This document shows, piece after piece, positions 9,693-16,982 of a stretch of DNA of 64,000 nt (positions are counted from its first letter, which is position 1; every line of letters begins with the position of its first letter). The stretch is from assembly GCF_002813775.1 (NCBI RefSeq), contig NZ_CP020370.1, forward strand, positions 1,579,501-1,643,500, written 5' to 3'. This DNA comes from Candidatus Thiodictyon syntrophicum (GTDB lineage Bacteria > Pseudomonadota > Gammaproteobacteria > Chromatiales > Chromatiaceae). The notes below the pieces were generated by a model. The model ran no database searches and was not told the DNA's origin. It worked only from the letters and a program-made list of their open reading frames with translations. A program made the position numbers and the translations under genes.

Positions 9693-10877
9693 ATGAGTAG
9701 AGATGTTGTCGTTCTGAGCGCCGTGCGCTCGCCCATTGGCGCCTTCGGTGGTTCCCTGGCCGATTTCGAGGCCAGCGAACTGGCCGGCATCGTGATGAAG
9801 GAGGCGGTCGCCCGCTCCGGGGTCGACCCCAAGCTGATCAGCTACGTGACCGTCGGCAATATCATCCCGACCGATTCGCGCTACGCCTATGTCTCGCGCG
9901 TGTCGGCCATCCAGGCCGGGCTGCCGATCGAGTCGGTCGCGATGGGCGTGTCGCGCCTGTGCGGCTCCGGCCTTCAGGGGATCGTGACCACCGCGCAGAA
10001 CATCATGCTGGGCGATGCCGACTACGGCATCGGCGGCGGCGTGGAGGTCATGTCGAAGGGCACCTATATGCTCGGCGCCCTGCGCTCCGGCGCGCGCATG
10101 GGCGACACCGCGGCCGTCGATGCGATGGTCGCGGTTCTGACCGACCCCTTCGGCGTCGGCCACATGGGCATCACCGCCGAGAACCTCGCCATCAAATACG
10201 GCATCACCCGGGAGGCGCAGGACGCCTTCGCCGTGGAGTCGCAGCGCCGTGCCGCCGCCGCCATCGCCGGTGGTCATTTCAAGTCGCAGATCATGCCGAT
10301 CGTCAAGCAGACCCGTAAGGGCGAGGTGGTGTTCGACACCGACGAGCATCCGCGGGCCGGCGTCACGCTGGAGGCCCTGGCCAAGATGAAGCCGGCCTTC
10401 AAGAAGGACGGCACCGTCACCGCCGGCAATGCCTCCGGCATCAACGACGGCGCCGCCTTCTTCGTCCTGGCCGCCGCCGATGTCGCCGCCAAGGCCGGCT
10501 ACAAGCCCATGGCCCGGCTGGTCTCCTATGCCGTGGCCGGTGTACCGCATGAGACCATGGGCGAGGGTCCGATCCCGTCGACCCGCCTGGCCCTGAAGAA
10601 GGCCGGCCTGACGCTGGGTCAGATGGACGTCATCGAGTCCAACGAGGCCTTCGCCGCCCAGGCCCTCTCCGTCGCCAAGGAACTCGAGCTCGACCCGGCC
10701 AAGACCAACCCGAACGGCGGTGCCATCGCCCTGGGCCACCCGGTGAGCTGCACCGGCGCCTTTATCGCCACCAAGGCCATCTACGAGTTGCATCGCACCG
10801 GCGGCAAGTACGCCCTGGTGACCATGTGCATCGGCGGCGGTCAGGGTATCGCGGCGATCTTTGAGCGGATGGGCTGA
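9693..10877 (+). CDS. phaA: Acetyl-CoA acetyltransferase / beta-ketothiolase (BktB-like)
   Basis: 394 residues, the normal thiolase length. It condenses two acetyl-CoA (or acetyl- with propionyl-CoA) to the 3-ketoacyl-CoA used for PHA. Catalytic Cys90 sits in SRLCGSGLQG; NEAFAAQ, GGAIALGHPVSCTGA (active His) and the second cysteine in CIGGGQGIAAIFERMG are present. The ending and the DTDEHPRAG segment are closer to BktB than to classic PhaA. GHPVSCTGA replaces the common GHPIGASGA, but His and Gly are kept. ATG 9693 follows GAGGAGATATCCGC; the frame runs 71 codons further upstream without homology. No phaB reductase is next to it. Confidence 0.85.
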   Translation: MSRDVVVLSAVRSPIGAFGGSLADFEASELAGIVMKEAVARSGVDPKLISYVTVGNIIPTDSRYAYVSRVSAIQAGLPIESVAMGVSRLCGSGLQGIVTTAQNIMLGDADYGIGGGVEVMSKGTYMLGALRSGARMGDTAAVDAMVAVLTDPFGVGHMGITAENLAIKYGITREAQDAFAVESQRRAAAAIAGGHFKSQIMPIVKQTRKGEVVFDTDEHPRAGVTLEALAKMKPAFKKDGTVTAGNASGINDGAAFFVLAAADVAAKAGYKPMARLVSYAVAGVPHETMGEGPIPSTRLALKKAGLTLGQMDVIESNEAFAAQALSVAKELELDPAKTNPNGGAIALGHPVSCTGAFIATKAIYELHRTGGKYALVTMCIGGGQGIAAIFERMG

Positions 10878-10901
10878 TTGTAGCCCCGCCGCGACCGGGG
10901 C

Positions 10902-11008
10902 CGGACGGGGCATTCGCCCCGTCCGATGCGTTTATTTCGGACTCGCAGGTCCACGGCAGGGATCAGTGACGGAATAAAGGTTCGGGACGGGGCGAATGCC
11001 CCGTCCCG
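10902..11008. repeat. REP-like unit, copy 1 (paired GGACGGGG palindromes)
   Basis: Two palindromes, CGGACGGGGCATTCGCCCCG (continuing to 10925) and its counterpart with CGAATG in the loop (10983-11008), flank a 57-base spacer beginning TTTATTTCGGA. The same arrangement occurs at 53651-53757 and, interrupted, at 54744-55045. It directly follows the thiolase gene and may also stop transcription. Confidence 0.75.
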
Positions 11009-11036
11009 CCCGGGGGGGACGACCGTGATGGAGGGA

Positions 11037-11429
11037 TCAGCGCTTCATGAGTAGTTGCGCGGCGCGTTCTCTGATCATCCGCTCGATGGGGCGGCAGAGT
11101 TCGGGCCGGTCCGCGAGGAGCGCTTGCGCGATCGGCCACTCGGCAAGGACGCGATTCACCAGGGTGCGTGCGACGTCGGCGAGTTCGGCCTTGGCGCCCA
11201 GCCTGCGGTCGAGTGCGGCGAAGGTCCCGAGCCGAACGTCCTCGAACCGGTGCGAGCGTCCAAACCGCAGCCCCATATCCTCAGGGCCCTGTCCATCAGG
11301 GCGGTAGACGAAGGTGGCTACCAGGTCGTAGGCCGGCGCAAGGGTTGGGGTGCGCGGATCACGGTAGATCAGTGACCAGTGCCGCACATCCGGTACCTCG
11401 ATGCCGACCGCCCCCGCAAGCACCATCAT
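11037..11429 (-). pseudogene. HipA-family kinase, C-lobe remnant
   Basis: 130 residues against about 400 for a full HipA. HWSLIYRDPRTPTLAPAYDL matches the region just after the HipA catalytic loop, and the rest fits the helical C-lobe. The catalytic loop itself (NGDxHxKN in HipA) is replaced by VPDVRHWS, so the catalytic aspartate and all of the N-terminal lobe are gone. It is still an intact frame whose ATG overlaps the stop of the DUF262 gene (ATGA), so it would be co-translated with it. No hipB antitoxin is visible. It may be an inert leftover, or it may have been recruited as a partner of the DUF262 protein. Confidence 0.65.
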
Positions 11430-13033
11430 CGCTTGCTCATTGTGCGGACGATCTCCATCAGGCGTTGTTGCCGGGTGTTGAGGAAGGCGGTCTTGTCACC
11501 CTGGGCAAGGTTAGATACCAAGGCGTCGTCCAGGGCATGAGAGGCCAGGAATTCGGCCGCATTGTTTTCTCGCTCCAACGGCGGGGAGACCAGCAGGTCG
11601 GCCGGCGTCCCCGGCAGTTCTTGATCGAGGACCAAGATGCGATTCGCTGCCCAGGCGAGTTGGTCGTTTGGTGCGCGGTTCAGGATGCGCCGCGCGATGC
11701 CGGCGGGCGTCCCTTCGGGTCGCATGGATTCGGCAAGGTCGCTGCGATCGTAGGGCCGACCGGACAACAGGGAGCGGGGCCGCAGCGCCCACAGGGCGGA
11801 TAGAACGATCCGGCTCGCAGCCGCACTAGTGCGAAATCCCGTAAGCGGTGGAAGCCGAAGCGTTGAGTCGAAAGGAGAGGCCAGGAGTCGCTGGACAGAC
11901 CCGCTTTCGTCGTCCCTGCTGATGCGTGTCGCAAGGGTCCGCATGGCGTTGGTCCAACTTGAAGTGAATGGACCCGGACCAACCATGGCCGCACGCCAGA
12001 ACCAGCGGCGCAGGAGAATGCGATTGCGTGGCTCGGGCTCCGGGAAGTGGGCAAAGAAGCGAGTCAGCACCACCAGGAGATAGCGATAGGGCAGGAAAGC
12101 GAAGTGCGGGACGCCCGCGTCCTCCTGCAGGAAGGCCACCGCTCGCGAGAGGGCTATTGCCCCTTCCCAATAGGTTGTTTCAGCCTGTTCCCGGCCGAAA
12201 TCGCGTGCCGCCTGGGTACTTTCCAAGAATTCGACCCGGATATCGCGGGTCACATCGCCGCCACGTCTGGCGAGCACGGATCGCAACACCGTGTCATCGT
12301 CCACGAGCCCAAAACCACGCTCGGCGTCAATCGATTCGGCGATCTGCTGAAAGCGCGATGTAGGCTCCAGGCCGCTTCCCTGCGCGGGATGCAGGGCCGC
12401 GAATACCTCAGCGCGGCTCAGGCGCTTGCCGTAGTTGTTCATGCGATCGAAGATATCGCGCAGGACCGATTCCTCCTCCTGACTCACCAGGTAGGCCGGA
12501 ACCTGGTACTCACGGATCGCCCGCGTGACCCGTGATGCCTCGTCCAAACGCTCACCGGCCTCCGGATGCTCCTTGGTGAACCAGCGAATCAGCCGCTGGA
12601 GGTCGAAGAGGACAGGCAGGGGGATGATGTGCCCGAGGTCCTCTCGGCTCGGATGGCAGAAGGTCTGCTGCTCCAAGTCATAGGCGAGGGCGAATCGATC
12701 ATCGCGCGAGCCTTCCTCGGAGAGCGCGTTGGCGAGGCTGGTCAAACGCTGCTGGCCATCGACGACCCACCAGCCGTCGTCGAACTGCCGCGCGGGGATG
12801 CGCAGCCCGCCCAGGCGAATAGCCGCCTCCGGCGCCGGCCGAATCCACAACAGCACGCTGCCGATGGGATAACCCTTGACGATGCTGTCGAACAATCGGC
12901 GCACATCTTCCCACTGCCACCGCAGCGGTCTTTGAAACTCGGGGATGCGGATACGTCCTTTGAGTGTCTCCCCGACCAGATCGACGACGCTGAGGGTCTT
13001 GGCGACCGGCTGCGAGATGGACGTGCTTGCCAT
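11426..13033 (-). CDS. DUF262 domain protein (GmrSD/ParB-like nuclease-type)
   Basis: 535 residues. The N-terminal DUF262 signature is clear: RIRIPEFQRPLRWQWEDVRRLFDSI... is followed by YPIGSVLLW and the hallmark WVVDGQQRLTSL (residues about 80-95), the ParB/Srx-fold active region used by GmrS-type NTPases. The C-terminal part lacks an obvious HNH motif (HHxFP) of DUF1524, so a nuclease activity is not supported by sequence. Proteins of this family take part in type IV restriction and other defence functions, or are of unknown role. ATG 13033 is used. It is coupled by ATGA to the HipA remnant and stands in a small repeat-bounded accessory patch. Confidence 0.75.
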   Translation of the reverse strand: MASTSISQPVAKTLSVVDLVGETLKGRIRIPEFQRPLRWQWEDVRRLFDSIVKGYPIGSVLLWIRPAPEAAIRLGGLRIPARQFDDGWWVVDGQQRLTSLANALSEEGSRDDRFALAYDLEQQTFCHPSREDLGHIIPLPVLFDLQRLIRWFTKEHPEAGERLDEASRVTRAIREYQVPAYLVSQEEESVLRDIFDRMNNYGKRLSRAEVFAALHPAQGSGLEPTSRFQQIAESIDAERGFGLVDDDTVLRSVLARRGGDVTRDIRVEFLESTQAARDFGREQAETTYWEGAIALSRAVAFLQEDAGVPHFAFLPYRYLLVVLTRFFAHFPEPEPRNRILLRRWFWRAAMVGPGPFTSSWTNAMRTLATRISRDDESGSVQRLLASPFDSTLRLPPLTGFRTSAAASRIVLSALWALRPRSLLSGRPYDRSDLAESMRPEGTPAGIARRILNRAPNDQLAWAANRILVLDQELPGTPADLLVSPPLERENNAAEFLASHALDDALVSNLAQGDKTAFLNTRQQRLMEIVRTMSKR

Positions 13034-13294
13034 GGTTGCTGCTCATTCCCATCTGAATCGGCCTAGCGTAGCACGCGCGGCGTTCAGATCAGAAGGTTCG
13101 GATGGCCTGCATCGTCATCGGCCACCCTACACGCAGCGCAAGCGCTGCCGGCCAGGCAGCGGTGGGGGCGCCCCTTTGGCGCGCCGGGCGGACCGCCGCA
13201 CGCGGTTGGGCCATTGCGCCAGTGGGCAAGATGTCGGATCGCCCTCGCGGGCATCCGCCGTACGGGCTCGATTGACCAACGCAAACCCGCCGCG

Positions 13295-13387
13295 GGCCTT
13301 GATCATAATTCCGGTCGTAGGGTGGACAGGCGATAGTGCAGTCCACCGAATCCCGCTGGTGGACTGCGCTGCGCTTGTCCACCCTAC
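13295..13387. repeat. Palindromic repeat block with GGCCTTGATCATAATTCCGG end
   Basis: The left end (13295-13314) matches the terminal sequence of other repeat blocks in the window. The core is a nested palindrome: GTAGGGTGGACA at 13317 pairs with TGTCCACCCTAC ending at 13387, and GCAGTCCACC with GGTGGACTGC inside it. No matching right end is found; the block runs into the DUF433 remnant. Confidence 0.6.
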
Positions 13388-13497
13388 GCTCGCAATGGCT
13401 TCATCAGGTCGAAATCGCCACCGCTGCGCAGACCCCGGATCACGGGCCGGCCCCCGCGCTTGCCGGGTTCGATCGCGATTCTGTCAGACCAGTTCAT
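13384..13497 (-). pseudogene. DUF433 antitoxin-type protein, N-terminal remnant
   Basis: A 37-residue frame beginning MNWSDRIAIEPGKRGGRPVI, followed by RG. This is the characteristic start of DUF433 proteins (about 75-80 residues, often antitoxin partners of DUF5615 PIN-like toxins). After RGLR the family sequence stops and the frame ends with SGGDFDLMKPLRA. The TAG stop lies inside the arm of the adjacent palindromic repeat, suggesting the gene was cut by repeat insertion or deletion. No partner toxin is present. Confidence 0.6.
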
Positions 13498-13591
13498 CGG
13501 TTGTTGCCCTCCGGTCCAAACCACCATGATCCCCGGACTATCGGCCGTTTTGCCGGGACTGTCTGCCCAGCCGCGCGGGCTGGCGGGCGAT

Positions 13592-13635
13592 CCTCAAGTG
13601 ATGGCGGAACCGCTGCGCGTTCCGCCATCCCTTGA
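13592..13635. repeat. Inverted repeat at the 3' end of the MlaF-like gene
   Basis: CTCAAGTGATGGCGGAAC pairs with GTTCCGCCATCCCTTGAG around a short centre (CGCTGCGC). It ends four bases from the stop of the minus-strand transporter gene and may act as its 3' hairpin, though no T-run follows. A related GGAACGCGCAGCGG-CCGCCAT segment occurs near 55490. Confidence 0.6.
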
Positions 13636-13639
13636 GGAC

Positions 13640-14383
13640 CTACGGCCTGCCGGTCAGCACATAGCGCAGATCGAGCCGTTGCGGCAGGGCCGCGGTGAGG
13701 GCCGCCGGGGACCCGTCGAAAATGAGCCGCCCGCGCTCCAGCACCGCGACCTGGTCGCAGCCGTCGCCTAAGGCGTCCGCCCGGTTGTCGGTGGCGATCA
13801 GGGTCAGGGGGCGATTGCCCCGCTGCGCCCGCAGGACTTCCAGGGTGTCGCGCACGGCGGCCGGGTCCAGCCCGTCGCTGAGTCCGTCCCACACCAGCAG
13901 GTCCGGCCGGTGGATCAGGGCCCGGGCCAGTTCGACCTGGCGGCGTTGTCCCAATGAGAGCGAGCGGGGCGGGTGATTCTCCAGCCCGTCCAGGCGCAGC
14001 GTGGCGACGACCAGTCGGGCCGCCCGCGCCAGTTGCGCCCGCCCGCCGGGCCGGGCGCGCAGCGGCAGGACCAGGTTCTCGATGACGCTCAGCCCCTCCA
14101 GCAGCGCGCCGCCTTGCAGCACGGCACCCAGGCGCCCGCGCAGTGCTGTCAGGGCGCCCCGCGGCAGGCCCTGCAGGTCCTGGCCCAGGACGCGGACCCG
14201 GCCGGCGGACGGCGCGTCGAGTCCCAGGACGAGGCGCGCCAACAGGCTCTTGCCGGCCCCGTTGCGGCCGACGAGCAGCAGCCAGGACCCCTGCGGAACC
14301 ACCAGATCGATGGCCTCCAGGGCGCAACGCCCCCCGACGTGCTGGAAGACCCCGGACAGTTCCAAGGCATTGGTCATGGTCAC
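13640..14383 (-). CDS. ABC transporter ATP-binding protein, MlaF-like
   Basis: 247 residues. ATPase of an MCE/Mla-type lipid transporter: Walker A LLVGRNGAGKSLLARL, Q-loop LQGGALLEGLSVIENL (the GALF/L-S-V-x-EN pattern typical of MlaF), signature SLGQRRQVELARAL, Walker B DLLVWDGLSDGLD. The Walker B glutamate that usually follows the aspartate (DEP) is replaced by WDGL, and the signature is SLGQ rather than LSGG, so hydrolysis may be altered. GTG 14383 overlaps the permease stop (GTGA); an in-frame ATG lies six bases later. It forms a pair with the MlaE-like permease; no MCE substrate-binding gene (MlaD) is visible. Confidence 0.75.
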   Translation of the reverse strand: MTMTNALELSGVFQHVGGRCALEAIDLVVPQGSWLLLVGRNGAGKSLLARLVLGLDAPSAGRVRVLGQDLQGLPRGALTALRGRLGAVLQGGALLEGLSVIENLVLPLRARPGGRAQLARAARLVVATLRLDGLENHPPRSLSLGQRRQVELARALIHRPDLLVWDGLSDGLDPAAVRDTLEVLRAQRGNRPLTLIATDNRADALGDGCDQVAVLERGRLIFDGSPAALTAALPQRLDLRYVLTGRP

Positions 14384-15192
14384 CGGCCCGTCAGTACAAT
14401 GACCGCGAGATCCGCGAGCAGGATCGCGGCCACGGCCCCGATCATGGTGCGCGTGGCCGCCGCCCCGACCCCCTGCGGGTCACGCCCGGCGGCGGTGCCG
14501 TTGACCGTCGCGATCAGGCCGATCAGGAGCGCGAAGAGCAGCGGCTTGCCGATCGCCTCCAGCAGGTCCGCGGGCGCGATGACACTGGTGAAGGCATCCA
14601 GGAACAGGGCCGGCGGCACCGTCGTCTCCAGCGATAGCCACAGGAAGGCGGCGATGAAGGTCATGAGGCCCCCCCATACGGCAAAGGCGAAGCTCATGAT
14701 CAGCATCGCCAGCAGGGTCGGACCCAGGGTATATGCGATGGGATCGATGCCGATGGCCAGGAGTCCATCCACCTCGCCGCTGACCGACAGGTTCGCCTGC
14801 CGTACCGCGAGATCCACCCCGGCGCGCCCGGCCACCAGGATGCCGACCAGGAGCGGCACCAGTTCCATCACCACCGCATAGGTGGTGGACAGCAGCAGCA
14901 ACTCCGGCACGTCGAAGCGCCGCAGGAAGGAGCCGGCCTGCTGACCCAGGATGGCACCCACCGCCAGCGTGACCAGGGTGATGGCGGGCAGGATCGACAG
15001 CCCCGATTGGCGCAGCGCCGCGGCGAAGGCCGGCACGTCGAGCCGCGCCCGGCCGGCCAGGATGCGCAGATACAGCCCCAGCAGGCGCACCAGGGTGAGG
15101 GCCGCAAGACCAAGCCCTTCGACGGCGCCGACGAGTCCGGTAAAGGGCCGCCGCGGCGGCGGCGCCACGGCCAGCGGGCGGGGGTCGCTCAC
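14380..15192 (-). CDS. ABC transporter permease, MlaE/YrbE family
   Basis: 270 residues, five or so membrane segments. It shows the MlaE pattern GILVAGRAGVDLAVRQANLSVSG... and EVDGLLAIGIDPIAYTLGP, and begins with GTG overlapping the stop of a tiny upstream frame (GTGA). MlaE permeases sit in the inner membrane and move phospholipids with MlaF, MlaD and MlaB. Here only the permease and ATPase are adjacent, the reverse of the usual mlaF-mlaE order, so this may be a diverged pair that borrows an MCE protein encoded elsewhere. Confidence 0.8.
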   Translation of the reverse strand: MSDPRPLAVAPPPRRPFTGLVGAVEGLGLAALTLVRLLGLYLRILAGRARLDVPAFAAALRQSGLSILPAITLVTLAVGAILGQQAGSFLRRFDVPELLLLSTTYAVVMELVPLLVGILVAGRAGVDLAVRQANLSVSGEVDGLLAIGIDPIAYTLGPTLLAMLIMSFAFAVWGGLMTFIAAFLWLSLETTVPPALFLDAFTSVIAPADLLEAIGKPLLFALLIGLIATVNGTAAGRDPQGVGAAATRTMIGAVAAILLADLAVIVLTGR

Positions 15193-15275
15193 TGCAAGGA
15201 CCGCCGGGCAATCAGTGCCAGGGCCGGACGGCGGGGGAGCAGCGGCAGCCCGGGGGCGGTCTCAATGCGAGGCAT
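15189..15275 (-). CDS. Possible 28-residue leader peptide before the MlaE-like gene
   Basis: A short frame MPRIETAPGLPLLPRRPALA... whose stop overlaps the GTG of the permease gene as GTGA, with ACGGAGACCCTG before its ATG as a plausible ribosome site. The GTG start of the permease has no good ribosome site of its own, so translational coupling is a reasonable idea. No homology recognised; it could be chance. Confidence 0.3.
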   Translation of the reverse strand: MPRIETAPGLPLLPRRPALALIARRSLQ

Positions 15276-15570
15276 CAGGGTCTCCGTCTCGAGGTTGATT
15301 TGGCGCGATCTTACCAGCCGGGCGCGGGTTTCATGCGGCGGCAGTACCGGGGGGCAATTTCGCCTGCCGGTCCGGCCCGGGCCCGACCGGGGTTCCATAA
15401 GAAAATCAGTATATTTGGTTATTCATGGTGCAGTGGTGCCGCCGCTGCACCGAAAACGCCCGGACCCCTCACGTCACACCTGCACTGGCCTCGGATATCG
15501 GGTAACATCCGCCCGCCCCGCCAGCGCGCGGGGCCCTCATCTTCCTCTTTTCGCACTTGGGCATGACACA

Positions 15571-16134
15571 ATGGCAGAACAAAAACTCGGTAACCCGGCG
15601 GTGGTTGGCCTCGCCGGCTTCGGTCTAACCACGCTGGTGCTGCAATTCCACAACGTGGGTTGGATGCCCAGCATCGGGCCGGTGGTCTGGCTTGGGCTGA
15701 TCTTCGGCGGCCTGGCGCAACTCATCGCCGGGCTTCAGGAGCAGAAGACCGGCAACAACTTCGGTTATTGCGCCTTTACCTCGTACGGCGCCTTCTGGAT
15801 CGCGCTGGCAGTGATGCTGATCGCGAACAAGTTCGATCTCTTCAAGGCGGGCACGGAAGATGTGGGTTGGTTTCTGGTCGCCTGGACCCTGTTCACCGCG
15901 ATCCTCTGGGTCGGTTCGCTGCGCATCCACGGTGCCATGGCCCTGACCTTCACCTTGCTGTTGGCCGGCTTCATCCTGCTGGACCTGGCGCACTTCGGCT
16001 ATCCGCAACTGACCGTGGTGGCGGGCTACACCCTGATCGCCTGTGCCCTGATGGCCTGGTACATGATGGCCCGCATCATCCTGAATGAGATCTACGGGCG
16101 CGAACTCCTGCCCGCGGGCAAGCCCTGGGCTTGA
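15571..16134 (+). CDS. Acetate uptake transporter, SatP/YaaH (GPR1/FUN34) family
   Basis: 187 residues with six predicted membrane helices. The family signature near the N-terminus, NPAVVGLAGFGLTTLVLQFH, matches the NPxPLGLxGFGMTT motif of SatP, an acetate/succinate-proton carrier of the inner membrane. The open frame extends far upstream, but the ATG at 15571 gives the normal length. It is followed after 69 bases by a Cache-domain protein gene and a terminator, suggesting a two-gene unit. In a photoassimilating PHA-former, acetate uptake feeds PHA synthesis, which fits the PHA genes in the window. Confidence 0.88.
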   Translation: MAEQKLGNPAVVGLAGFGLTTLVLQFHNVGWMPSIGPVVWLGLIFGGLAQLIAGLQEQKTGNNFGYCAFTSYGAFWIALAVMLIANKFDLFKAGTEDVGWFLVAWTLFTAILWVGSLRIHGAMALTFTLLLAGFILLDLAHFGYPQLTVVAGYTLIACALMAWYMMARIILNEIYGRELLPAGKPWA

Positions 16135-16203
16135 GTCCGGCGTCGCGCCGCTCCCGCCTGCCGTAACCCCGATCAAGAACATTCGACTCGAGAGGACTAG
16201 AAA

Positions 16204-16779
16204 ATGGGAAAAACGCCGTTTGCACTGGCCGGTTTGGTACTGACCTTGGGGTTCGCCCCCGCCGCCGGCTGGGCCCAAGACTCCGCCGGTTCCGTCTCCA
16301 CCGCCATCGCCGCCTCCGCCACTGAGGTCATGGCCAAGGTGCGCGAGGCCGCCCAGTACCTGAAGGAAAAGGGCCTGGCCGGCTTTGCCGATTTCAACAA
16401 CAACAAGGACGCCCGCTGGGTGTGGAAAGACAGCTATGTGTTCGTCTATAGCTGCCGCGACGACGTGATGATCGCCCATCCCCTGCGCCCCGACCTGGTG
16501 GGCAAGCCCATCCTGCAGATGCGCGACGACAAGGGAACGGCACTGTTCCAGGAGATGTGCAAGGCGAGCGACAATCCGAACGGCGGCTGGGTCGAGTATT
16601 GGTGGCCCAAGCCGGGCGAGGCGAAGGCCTCACGCAAGATCTCCTATGTCCACAGCGCCCCGGTCTCCTTCAAGTCGGACATCCAGGTCGGCGCGGGGAT
16701 CTATGACGAGAAGCTGACCGCGTCCGATCTGAGCAAGATCGTCGAGGATACCGCCAAGCCGCAGAAGGCCGTGCCCTAG
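16204..16779 (+). CDS. Secreted Cache-domain protein
   Basis: 191 residues with a signal peptide (cleavage after GWAQ or nearby) and a single-Cache fold: ATEVMAKVREAAQYLKEKGL, DSYVFVYSCRDDVMIAHPL, PDLVGKPILQMRDDKG and GGWVEYWWPKPGEA are typical of Cache_2 sensor domains. There is no transmembrane or signalling module after it, so it is a free periplasmic ligand-binding protein. Lying just after the acetate carrier gene, it may bind a carboxylate for that system, which is an inference from position. The ATG follows GAGAGGACTAGAAA. Confidence 0.75.
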   Translation: MGKTPFALAGLVLTLGFAPAAGWAQDSAGSVSTAIAASATEVMAKVREAAQYLKEKGLAGFADFNNNKDARWVWKDSYVFVYSCRDDVMIAHPLRPDLVGKPILQMRDDKGTALFQEMCKASDNPNGGWVEYWWPKPGEAKASRKISYVHSAPVSFKSDIQVGAGIYDEKLTASDLSKIVEDTAKPQKAVP

Positions 16780-16785
16780 CGAATC

Positions 16786-16833
16786 GGCGCGCCGCCCCTC
16801 CCGGGGCGGCGCGCCGCTTCGCTTCTGTTTTTT
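16786..16833 (+). terminator. Rho-independent terminator after the Cache gene
   Basis: A 13-bp perfect stem (GGCGCGCCGCCCC, loop TCCC, GGGGCGGCGCGCC at 16786-16815) is followed 12 bases later by six T. The distance to the T-run is longer than ideal. Confidence 0.6.
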
Positions 16834-16878
16834 CCAGGGGAGCCCGCCGCGGCCGCCCCCGCTGGACGGCAGGTCGCT

Positions 16879-16977
16879 GGTCCGCACAGCGGACCCTACG
16901 GGAGCGGGGCCGTAGGGTCCGCTGTGCGGACCACAGACCTCGCAGTCGGCCGATTGGCCAGGATGACGATCAAGGCC
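16879..16977. repeat. Palindromic repeat block, GGTCCGCACAGCGGACC core
   Basis: GGTCCGCACAGCGGACCCTA at 16879 pairs with TAGGGTCCGCTGTGCGGACC ending at 16932. The right end, GGATGACGATCAAGGCC at 16961-16977, is the reverse complement of the GGCCTTGATC ends seen in other blocks. It stops five bases from the end of the RyR-domain gene. The same core occurs at 28284-28342. Confidence 0.7.
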
Positions 16978-16982
16978 AGGCT

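Larger units (their letters stand above)
13034..13639. other. 606-base intergenic region: repeats and a DUF433 scrap
   Basis: No full gene is seen. It holds a repeat block with a GGCCTTGATCAT end (13295 on), a 37-codon DUF433 remnant on the minus strand (13384-13497), and an inverted repeat abutting the end of the next gene (13592-13635). A CGGATCGCCC...GGGCATCCG hairpin near 13233-13259 is also found near 55527. Confidence 0.6.
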
